A stretch of DNA of 5,953 bases from JBHIAG01 sp046758465 (GTDB lineage Bacteria; Acidobacteriota; Terriglobia; Acidiferrales; 2-02-FULL-67-57), in the NCBI GenBank assembly GCA_046758465.1, contig JBHIAG010000108.1:1-5953 (forward strand). Reading direction: 5' to 3'. A program made the translations under genes and the position numbers. Shown here one piece after another: positions 1 to 5,953 of the stretch. Positions within the stretch are counted from its first letter, which is position 1. Each line of letters opens with the position of its first letter. The notes below the pieces were generated by a model, which saw only the letters and a list, made by a program, of their open reading frames with translations, ran no database searches and was not told the DNA's origin.

Positions 1-1208
1 TGGGCTACGGGGGGTGGTTCAGTTTCCACCCGGAAGGGCCCTTGTGGTTTCGCGGGTTTGCGCTGTGGCCGCAGGAAGTGGGCGCAGCGCGCGTAGCGAA
101 CCTGCTCGCAAACCTCGGCGCCACGCATTTCGTCGTGGGCCACACCGCCCCCATACGCGACGGACGAATCCATACGCGCTTCGGCGGCAAAGTGTTCCTG
201 ATTGATACAGGGATGCTGGCGAGTCACTACCTGGGTGGCCAACCCTCGGTGCTCGAGATCCAGAACGGCAAGTTCACGGCCATCTACCCCGAAGAGCGAA
301 CGGTGCTGCTCGACCGTGCGGCCGCGTCGGTGCCGAGCCAGGAAGAACTCAAAGTGACTGCTGCGGTACCCGGCGGCGAGCCGGCGTCCGAGCTGAAGGA
401 GCCGCCAGCCCTTGAGCCCCCTGCCAGCTCAGCGCAGGTGTGGCTGGACCCGGACGGCAAGCCGCTGCCCTTCACCAGCGACGCAGAGGTTCTGGAGTTT
501 CTGCGCACCGCGCGCGTGGTCCGAATGAGAGAACTCGGCAGGGGGATTACGCGACCGTACCGAGTCTTGCTGGAGAAAGACGGGCTGCGGATGCACGCCA
601 TCTTCCATGACGTGAATCAGGAGAAATCCGTCGTCACACTTCAGAGGACGGGCACGCAGATTGGCTTCCGCGACACCTACAAGTTCCAAGTCGCCGGCTA
701 TGAACTAGGCCGGTTGCTGGGCCTGGACAGTGTGCCGCCAGCGATCGAGCGCAAAATCCGGGGAAAGAGGGGATCGCTGGCCGCTTGGGTTGAGAATACG
801 TTTGACAGACGTGCCATGAAGGAAAGGAAAATCTCCCCGCCGAACCCACTGCGCTGGAACCAGCAGATCTACATCATGTGGATTTTTGACAGACTGATCG
901 AGAACACCGATCGCACCCTGGAGAACGTCCTGATTGACCAGAACTGGAAGGTGTGGATGATTGACCACACGCGCGCCTTCCGGCGCTCCCCGGATGTGAA
1001 GACCCCGGAAGCGATTGTTCAATGCGAACGCAACCTGTGGGAGAAACTCCGCACGCTGGATGAGGAGGTTGTGAAGCAACAGCTCAAGAAATACTTGCGC
1101 TCGAGCGAAATCAAGGCGCTGCTCAAGCGGCGGGAGAAGCTGGTGAACCATATTCAAAAGCTGATCGAGGAGCGCGGCGAGGCGGGTGTGCTCTACACGC
1201 TTAAGTAG
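1..1208 (+). CDS. Metallophosphoesterase fused to a PI3/4-kinase/HipA-like domain (5' truncated)
   Basis: The reading frame is open to the left edge (first full codon at 3), so the gene starts outside the window and the TTG or ATG codons near 42 are not real starts. The first ~100 visible residues are the C-terminal end of a PPP/Shewanella-like phosphatase: GPLWFRG, then VVGHT (135-146), then FGGKVFLIDTGM (180-215) and GGQPSVLEI. The metal-binding GDxxDRG and GNHE motifs would lie upstream. A Pro/Ala/Glu-rich linker (about 310-440) leads to a second domain of about 250 residues. This has GRGITRPYRV (537-566), a possible nucleotide loop, then DRLIENTDRTLENVLID (888-938) and WMIDHTRAF (954-980). 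The last two match the catalytic D...N and metal-binding ID of PI3/4-kinase, HipA and Fam20-like kinases. No signal peptide can be judged. Substrates are unknown. I infer a protein that may both remove and add phosphate, or a phosphatase with a kinase-derived regulatory domain. The family assignment of the phosphatase part is firm. That of the kinase-like part is good but remote. Confidence 0.8.
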   Translation, partial: GYGGWFSFHPEGPLWFRGFALWPQEVGAARVANLLANLGATHFVVGHTAPIRDGRIHTRFGGKVFLIDTGMLASHYLGGQPSVLEIQNGKFTAIYPEERTVLLDRAAASVPSQEELKVTAAVPGGEPASELKEPPALEPPASSAQVWLDPDGKPLPFTSDAEVLEFLRTARVVRMRELGRGITRPYRVLLEKDGLRMHAIFHDVNQEKSVVTLQRTGTQIGFRDTYKFQVAGYELGRLLGLDSVPPAIERKIRGKRGSLAAWVENTFDRRAMKERKISPPNPLRWNQQIYIMWIFDRLIENTDRTLENVLIDQNWKVWMIDHTRAFRRSPDVKTPEAIVQCERNLWEKLRTLDEEVVKQQLKKYLRSSEIKALLKRREKLVNHIQKLIEERGEAGVLYTLK

Positions 1209-1319
1209 TGGGCGTGCGCGCGACCGGGCGGAGCGGAGACGTCAATGAGTGAGGCGTGGCACCTTACTATTCATAGTTGGTCAGCCAAATCCCTTCCACG
1301 AAGATAAGATTCGGCCTAG
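1209..1319. other. Intergenic gap with a weak promoter-like AT-rich island
   Basis: This 111-base gap lies between two plus-strand genes. Its first half is GC-rich. From about 1264 to 1310 it becomes AT-richer, with TACTAT at 1265-1270 as a possible -10 element (4 of 6 matches to TATAAT). No convincing -35 sits 17 bases upstream. The drop in GC and the length of the gap suggest that the downstream gene may have its own promoter, but the match is weak. No hairpin followed by a T-run is visible after the upstream stop codon. Confidence 0.25.
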
Positions 1320-4100
1320 ATGGTACGGCTCATTGAACGCCTGCTAAGGCTCGAACGCGGGGATTTCGCCCGCGGCTTCCTTCTCTTTTCCTACCTGTTT
1401 CTGGTCCTGGCCAGCTATCTCGTGGCCCGGGCCGGTCGCGATGCGCTGTTCTTGGACAAGTTCGCGGCTGTGAAGCTCCCGTATGTCGACATTGCCATCG
1501 CCGTGCTGATTGGATTCGTTGTAGCGGGCTACATCCGCGCCGCGCGCGGCCTCAACCTGCGCAACCTCCTCATAGGCTCTCTCCTCTTTTATGCGTCCAA
1601 CTGCCTGGTGTTTTGGTGGCTGGCTCACAGTTTCGAATTGCCGTGGCTCTTCCCGGTGATCTACGTCTGGGTGGGCATCTTCGGGGTGCTGGCGACGGCA
1701 CAAGTCTGGACGCTGGCCAACTACGTGCTCACCGTGCGCGAGGCCAGGCGGGTGTTCGGGCTGGTGGGCAGCGGCTCGATCGCGGGGGCGATCGCCGGCG
1801 CGGCGTTCGGCGGGATTATGGTTCCAAAGTATGGCACCGAAAGCCTGTTCCTGGCGATGACGGTGGCACTGGTAGTTTGCGCCTGGCTGGTGGTCCTGAT
1901 CTGGCGGCAGAAGCGCGCCGGCGAGGCGGAGGCCGAGACGCCGGAAGAAGCGGCCAGCGAGGGCACGCCCCGGAGCGTGCTCGAGAGCTTGCGGTTGGTG
2001 CGGCAGTCATCCCAACTGAAGGCAATTGCCGGGCTGATCTTGATCGCCTCGCTCGTGACCAGCATTGCCGGCTGGCAGTTCAAGGCCCTCGCCAAGCACT
2101 TCTACCCGCAGACAGACGCGCTCGCGGCCTTCTTCCTGGATTTCTACTTCTGGGCCGGCATCGCCGGCTTGCTCGTGCAATTGCTGCTGACGGCGAGGCT
2201 GCTGCGGCGCTTCGGCCTGGGCCCGGCCCTGTTCGTGGTGCCGGTGGCCCTGTTCATGGGTTCCGTCGGGGTGCTGGCCTGGGGCATGCTCACGATCTGG
2301 GCCGCCGTCGGGCTGCGGGGCAGCATCAACGTCTTCCAATACTCCATCGACAAGGCCAGTGTAGAGCTGCTCTATCTCCCCGTGCCCGCCAACATCAAGG
2401 TCCAGGTGAAGTCGTTCATTGATACGGTGATCTGGCGGATGGGCGACGGCTTCGCCGGCGTGCTCGTGCTGATCTTTGCGGCCGGTCTGGGCTGGGGAGC
2501 CCCCCAGGTGAGTTGGGTCAGCCTGGTGCTGATCGGGGGCTGGCTGACGGCCGCCTTCGTGGGGCACAAGCAATACGAGGCCGCGCTCGGGACAAGCATC
2601 CGCGAGCACCGGCTGGATGCCGAGCGGGCCTCGGCCCCGGTGCTGGATCGTTCGACCGCCGAAATCTTTGCTCTCAATCTTCAGGCCACCGATGCCCAGG
2701 ATATCCTCTACGCCCTGAGCCTGTTTGACGTGTCCCGCAACCAGGCAGCGCACCCGGCCGTGCGTGACCTCCTCAGCCATCCCGCGCCCGAAGTCCGGCA
2801 GAAGGCGATCTCCATTCTGACGGTCGCGGGCGACAAGAGCGTCCTGCCTCAGATCGAAGGCCTGCTGAACGACCCGGAGTTTGGGGTCCGCACAGAGGCG
2901 CTGGCCTACGTCACACGGTATGGCCACATTGATCCGTTAGAGTGCATCCGGGAGCTGGGCGACTTCTCTGACTTTTCCATTCGCTCGGGCGTGGTGGCGT
3001 TCCTGGCACGGCCGGGACCGAAGCAGGACCTGGAAACTGCCCAGGTGATCTTCCATGCCATGGTGAAGGAGAGTGGAGCCGAAGGGGAGCGGACACGCCT
3101 GGAAGCGGCGCGGCTGATCAGTGTGCTGCCGGACCACTTCGAGCAAGAGCTGGAGCTGCTGCTCTCCGACTCGGATATCGAAGTGGTGCGCGAAGGCGTC
3201 CACGCGGTGGGCACGCTGCGCAAGCGGCGCTTCATCCCGCATCTGCTCGACCGGTTGGCGAATCCGCGACTTGCGCCTGACGTCACCGAGGCCTTGGCGA
3301 GATTTCGTGACCGCATTGTGGGCACCCTGCGTGACCACCTGGGCGACCCCGCCGTGCCCGTCGAGGCGCGGCGGGAAATTGCCACCCTGCTGGGGCGCAT
3401 CGCTACCCCAACCGCGCAGCGCGTCCTGGTAGAGAATTTGCTCGAGAGCGACACGACGCTACGCTTCCGGGTCATTGCCAGCCTGAACAAGATCCGCCAG
3501 CTCCACCCGGAGATTGAACTCGACATGCAGATGATCGAAACCCTGCTGGCGGCGGAAATCATGGGCCACTATCGCTCCTACCAGATTTTGGGGACACTGG
3601 GGCAGGAGCTTGCGAGTCACGACCCGGTGGCGCGGGGGTTGCGGGAGGCGATGAACCAGGAAGTGGAGCGTATCTTTCGGCTCATGGGGCTGCTCTTCCC
3701 TCAGTATGACCTGCACAGCGCTTACTTCGGCCTGCAATCGAGCGACGCCGTGGTGCACGACAATGCGTTGGAGTTTCTGGACAACATCCTGAAGCCAGAG
3801 ATTCGAAAGGTGCTCGTGCCGCTACTGGACAGCGCGATCAGCGTCGGCGAACGCGTGCGGCTGGCCAACCGGATGGTAGGCGCAAAGCTGGAGAGTCGCG
3901 AAGAGGCGGTGGCGACGCTGATCCGCAGTGATGATGCCTGGCTGAAGTCCTGTGGGGCATACGCCATCGGCACGCTTGGGCTGAGGTCCCTGGAGCAGGA
4001 ACTGGACAACTGCCTGAACCACCCTGACCCCTTGCTGCGCGAAGCGGCCCGGCAGGCCAAGCTGCGCCTGGCGGGGCTGTCGGAAGCGGCAAAAGCCTGA
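1320..4100 (+). CDS. Npt1/Ntt-type nucleotide transporter-like membrane protein with C-terminal HEAT repeats
   Basis: This 926-residue protein has two parts. Residues 1-415 contain about 12 hydrophobic segments (roughly 18-37, 55-72, 82-102, 108-134, 147-167, 175-195, 235-252, 266-290, 301-320, 322-340, 372-392, 396-415), with a charged cytoplasmic-type loop at 196-225. The pattern and motifs such as YLVARAGRDALFL, TLANYVLTVREARRVFG and YLPVPANIKVQVKSFIDTV resemble the ATP/ADP translocase (Npt1/Ntt) family in the MFS superfamily. Residues 471-918 are amphipathic helical pairs typical of HEAT repeats, for example HPAPEVRQKAISIL, DPEFGVRTEALAYV and HPDPLLREAARQAKLRLAG. Classical translocases are about 500 residues and lack this extension, which should be cytoplasmic and may bind a partner. 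The ATG at 1320 directly follows an in-frame TAG, so the frame cannot extend further upstream. A weak purine stretch (GAAGATAAG, 1300-1308) could be its ribosome binding site. The substrate is not known, and key basic residues of the classical family are changed. Confidence 0.82.
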   Translation: MVRLIERLLRLERGDFARGFLLFSYLFLVLASYLVARAGRDALFLDKFAAVKLPYVDIAIAVLIGFVVAGYIRAARGLNLRNLLIGSLLFYASNCLVFWWLAHSFELPWLFPVIYVWVGIFGVLATAQVWTLANYVLTVREARRVFGLVGSGSIAGAIAGAAFGGIMVPKYGTESLFLAMTVALVVCAWLVVLIWRQKRAGEAEAETPEEAASEGTPRSVLESLRLVRQSSQLKAIAGLILIASLVTSIAGWQFKALAKHFYPQTDALAAFFLDFYFWAGIAGLLVQLLLTARLLRRFGLGPALFVVPVALFMGSVGVLAWGMLTIWAAVGLRGSINVFQYSIDKASVELLYLPVPANIKVQVKSFIDTVIWRMGDGFAGVLVLIFAAGLGWGAPQVSWVSLVLIGGWLTAAFVGHKQYEAALGTSIREHRLDAERASAPVLDRSTAEIFALNLQATDAQDILYALSLFDVSRNQAAHPAVRDLLSHPAPEVRQKAISILTVAGDKSVLPQIEGLLNDPEFGVRTEALAYVTRYGHIDPLECIRELGDFSDFSIRSGVVAFLARPGPKQDLETAQVIFHAMVKESGAEGERTRLEAARLISVLPDHFEQELELLLSDSDIEVVREGVHAVGTLRKRRFIPHLLDRLANPRLAPDVTEALARFRDRIVGTLRDHLGDPAVPVEARREIATLLGRIATPTAQRVLVENLLESDTTLRFRVIASLNKIRQLHPEIELDMQMIETLLAAEIMGHYRSYQILGTLGQELASHDPVARGLREAMNQEVERIFRLMGLLFPQYDLHSAYFGLQSSDAVVHDNALEFLDNILKPEIRKVLVPLLDSAISVGERVRLANRMVGAKLESREEAVATLIRSDDAWLKSCGAYAIGTLGLRSLEQELDNCLNHPDPLLREAARQAKLRLAGLSEAAKA

Positions 4101-4178
4101 CCGCAGCCGGGACGCTGACAACCCCAAGAGGCAGCCCCTACTCAAGAACAATTAACGCGGGATGGCACAGCGGCCGGA
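4101..4178. other. Short gap between convergent genes, no clear terminator
   Basis: The plus-strand transporter-like gene and the minus-strand amidohydrolase gene end facing each other across 78 bases. A bidirectional terminator would be expected here, but I find no strong stem followed by a T-run on either strand. The only repeated element is a short CCGG/GGCC-type match between the two ends of the gap, which is too short to call. Termination may be Rho-dependent or rely on a weaker structure. Confidence 0.5.
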
Positions 4179-5516
4179 CTAGGGACGCGCGCGATATTTC
4201 TCGAAGAGCTGGCGGTGCTTGTTGTCGGTGCTGGTGAGTTGCCCGTTGATGAAAAGGTAGCGGACCTGCGTCTGAATCTGCAAGGGATCGCCATCGGTCA
4301 CAATCAGGTTGGCAATCTTGCCCACCTCAAGCGTCCCCACGCGATCGGCCACACCCAAGATTTGCGCCGGGTAGAGGGTGACGGCCTTTAGCGCCTCCTC
4401 CCACGGCAGGCCGTAGGGTACGGCGTTGGCAGCCTCGTAGGGGAGAGTACGCGAGTCGGAGGAACCGAAGGTGGCAAAGGCGATGTTGATGCCGGCGGCG
4501 TGCAGCTCGCCCGGATTGGTAAAGGCTTTGTCGTAGGGTTCGTCCTCTTCGCCCGGCAAGGCTTGGGTGGGACGGAGGATCACCGGAATGTTCTTCTCCC
4601 GCAGCAGGTCTTTCACCTTCCAGGCTTGCGCGCCGCCGGCCAGAATCATCTTCAGCTTGTGCTTCTGCGCAAACTCGACGGCATTTTTGATGTCGCGGTC
4701 GTCGTTGGCGAGCACGATGACGGGCAGTTGGCCCTGGACCACGCGCGCCAGTGCCTCGAGCTTCAGGTCGCGCTCGAAGTTGGCCGCTGAGCCGTTGGCC
4801 GCTGCCTGGGCGTAGTGCTTCGCTGCCTCCAGCCAATCCTCCAGCTTGGCCACCTTCTCATCGTATTCTTTTTTCGCCTCGGTGAACGGCCGCTGTTTGA
4901 TGCTGAAGGTGGAGAAGTCGAAGCGCCGCGTCTGAATGCTGGGCCAGTTCAGCATCATAGCGACCGAGGTTTCGATGGCCATTTCTTCGATGGTCCAACC
5001 CGACAGGTGAATCAGCGACCCCTGGCCGGGGATCACGGCTGCCCCACCGCTGAACCGGCCGAAGAAGCCACCCCCGCCAGCGCCGGGGGCGGCCAGGGCG
5101 TGGGTGATTCCGTTCGCCCGCGCCACAAGAATGTGTTCGCTGGCCGGATGCACCGCGGTGGCCGCCACCAGTTGCGGGTTGTAGGCGCCCAGCTCGGTGG
5201 TATCCACCGTCGCGGAGACGGCACCGATTTCGATCAGGCCGAGGCGACTGATGGAATCGAACAGCCCCGGATAAACCTCTAGTCCTCTGGCGTTGATGAC
5301 CTGGGCGCGCGCCGGAATGCGCAGGTTTAGACCCACAGCCGCAATCTTGCCGTTGCGGATAATGAGGGTGCCGTTTTCAATCGGTGGCCCTGTGAGCGTG
5401 TAAATTTTGGCTCCCCGAATCGCATAGAGGGGCTCGGCGGCGTGCCCGGGCGTCGCAACCGCCAGCCACGCCAGCCCGAGGGCAAAGCCGAGTGCCATGT
5501 GCCGGTAGGGTTTCAT
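4179..5516 (-). CDS. Exported amidohydrolase-family protein lacking the metal-binding residues
   Basis: This complete 445-residue protein starts at ATG 5514-5516 behind a strong AGGAGG. Residues 1-26 are a signal peptide: basic start, hydrophobic core FALGLAWLAV, and a likely cut after GHA, so it should act outside the cytoplasm. Residues 29-80 form the N-terminal beta-sandwich of imidazolonepropionase-like amidohydrolases (GAKIYTLTGPPIENGTLIIR). The C-terminus has the family ending GTLEVGKIANLIV and LFINGQL. The centre carries a glycine-rich stretch (144-160), then GQGSLIHLSGW. The usual PGLIDAHSHL is here PGLFDSISRL, so the two metal-binding histidines are Ile89 and Arg91. The usual active-site aspartate aligns with Phe350, and the later histidine positions are not evident. 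It is therefore probably not a metal-dependent hydrolase. It may bind a ligand or support the product of the gene upstream. Family membership is firm; function is unknown. Confidence 0.85.
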   Translation of the reverse strand: MKPYRHMALGFALGLAWLAVATPGHAAEPLYAIRGAKIYTLTGPPIENGTLIIRNGKIAAVGLNLRIPARAQVINARGLEVYPGLFDSISRLGLIEIGAVSATVDTTELGAYNPQLVAATAVHPASEHILVARANGITHALAAPGAGGGGFFGRFSGGAAVIPGQGSLIHLSGWTIEEMAIETSVAMMLNWPSIQTRRFDFSTFSIKQRPFTEAKKEYDEKVAKLEDWLEAAKHYAQAAANGSAANFERDLKLEALARVVQGQLPVIVLANDDRDIKNAVEFAQKHKLKMILAGGAQAWKVKDLLREKNIPVILRPTQALPGEEDEPYDKAFTNPGELHAAGINIAFATFGSSDSRTLPYEAANAVPYGLPWEEALKAVTLYPAQILGVADRVGTLEVGKIANLIVTDGDPLQIQTQVRYLFINGQLTSTDNKHRQLFEKYRARP

Positions 5517-5579
5517 CGCGTCTCCTCCTGCTTGGCCGCCAGTTCGAGCGACGGGTTTCTTTTCCCCCTTCTTTCCTGG
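5517..5579 (-). other. Short spacer inside a likely amidohydrolase operon
   Basis: Only 63 bases separate the stop of the upstream minus-strand gene from the start of the next, and both are read in the same direction. The spacer is purine-rich on the coding strand, and I see no terminator or promoter in it. This supports co-transcription of the two amidohydrolase genes from a promoter outside the window. Confidence 0.55.
5524..5529 (-). promoter_or_regulatory. Strong Shine-Dalgarno site
   Basis: On the minus strand this reads AGGAGG, a full match to the Shine-Dalgarno core, seven bases before the ATG at 5516. It fixes the start of the downstream amidohydrolase-family gene and agrees with the signal peptide beginning at that methionine. 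Confidence 0.8.
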
Positions 5580-5953
5580 TTACTTCTCTTTCTCCAGAAA
5601 CGCCTTTTTCTCCTTGTCAATTTCTGCGCGGCGGGCGATGTCCTTCTCGCGGTCGAAATAGACCTGGCCATCGATCAGGGTCTTCTGGACCACGGCATAG
5701 ACACTGAGTGGGTGCTTATCGTAGATGACGAGGTCGGCGTCCTTGCCGACTTCAATCGAGCCCACGCGGTGGGCGATGCCGAGTTGTTTAGCGGGGTTCA
5801 AGGTCACCAGTTTCAGGGCTTCCGTTTCCGACAGCCCGCCCCACTTCATCGTCTTGGCCGCTTCCTGGTTGAGGTGGCGGGCCTCTTCGGCGCTGTCCGA
5901 GTTGATGGAGACCACCACGCCCTTCTGGGTCATCAGGGCGGCGTTGTAGGGGA
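5580..5953 (-). CDS. Amidohydrolase (imidazolonepropionase-like), C-terminal part
   Basis: The gene runs off the right edge; the frame is open from 5951 down to the TAA at 5580-5582, so the methionine at 5931-5933 is internal. About 123 residues are visible. They carry the C-terminal signature of the amidohydrolase family: VSINSDSAEEARHLNQEAAK, then LKLVTLNPAKQLGIAHRVGS, then IEVGKDADLVIYDKHPLSVY and the closing strand TLIDGQVYFD. The Asp codon at 5895-5897 is the expected active-site aspartate and is intact, unlike in the neighbouring paralogue. The protein ends in a charged Lys/Glu-rich helix (DREKDIARRAEIDKEKKAF). The substrate cannot be told from this part; relatives are annotated as imidazolonepropionases or as peptidase/prolidase-like enzymes. 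It is probably the first gene of an operon with the downstream paralogue, and probably exported like it, though its N-terminus is not in view. Confidence 0.85.
   Translation of the reverse strand, partial: PYNAALMTQKGVVVSINSDSAEEARHLNQEAAKTMKWGGLSETEALKLVTLNPAKQLGIAHRVGSIEVGKDADLVIYDKHPLSVYAVVQKTLIDGQVYFDREKDIARRAEIDKEKKAFLEKEK

Noticed and set aside
42..44. TTG at 42 as the start of the first gene
   Set aside because: The same frame continues upstream to the window edge with family-consistent residues (WFSFHPEGPLWFRG), so the codon is internal.
1764..1820. Glycine-rich GSGSIAGAIAGAAFGG as a possible nucleotide-binding P-loop
   Set aside because: It lacks the GK[ST] ending and sits within a hydrophobic segment, so it fits a glycine-zipper membrane helix better.
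1613..2422. A 269-codon open frame on the plus strand in another frame of the transporter gene
   Set aside because: Its translation is an Arg/Gly/Ala-rich string without any recognisable fold, and the overlapping frame encodes clear membrane helices.
2007..2927. A 306-codon open frame on the minus strand inside the transporter gene
   Set aside because: It lies fully opposite a convincing gene in GC-rich DNA, and its translation is low in hydrophobic structure and rich in Gln, Gly, His and Arg, typical of an antisense shadow.
4101..4178. Possible bidirectional terminator between the convergent genes
   Set aside because: No stem of useful length followed by a T-run could be found on either strand.

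Overview
The window is a GC-rich stretch of bacterial chromosome with four protein-coding genes and very little spare DNA. The set suggests an Acidobacteriota-like soil or environmental bacterium: a phosphatase joined to a kinase-like domain, a nucleotide-transporter-like membrane domain joined to HEAT repeats, and tandem exported amidohydrolases. This is a judgement from gene content only. No rRNA or marker gene is present to prove it. I see no RNA gene, CRISPR array, insertion sequence, integrase or attachment site.

Layout: positions 1-1208 (+) hold the 3' part of a gene that began upstream. It encodes the end of a PPP/Shewanella-like metallophosphoesterase, a Pro/Ala/Glu-rich linker, and a C-terminal domain with PI3/4-kinase/HipA-like catalytic motifs. 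After a 111-base gap that contains a small AT-rich island, positions 1320-4100 (+) encode a 926-residue protein. It has about 12 membrane segments of the Npt1/Ntt nucleotide-transporter type, followed by roughly 450 residues of HEAT-like helical repeats. A 78-base gap separates this gene from two convergent genes on the minus strand.

The minus-strand pair encodes amidohydrolases of the imidazolonepropionase-like group and is probably one operon, read from right to left. The first gene (5580 to beyond the right edge) is seen only at its C-terminus and keeps the expected active-site aspartate. The second (4179-5516) is complete and has a signal peptide and a strong ribosome binding site. It has lost the family's metal-binding HxH and the aspartate, so it looks like a non-catalytic or repurposed partner of the first.

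The two plus-strand genes have no obvious functional link to the amidohydrolase pair. The most unusual points are the phosphatase-kinase fusion, the altered substrate-site motif in the HEAT-fused transporter, and the pairing of an apparently intact amidohydrolase with one that lacks metal ligands.
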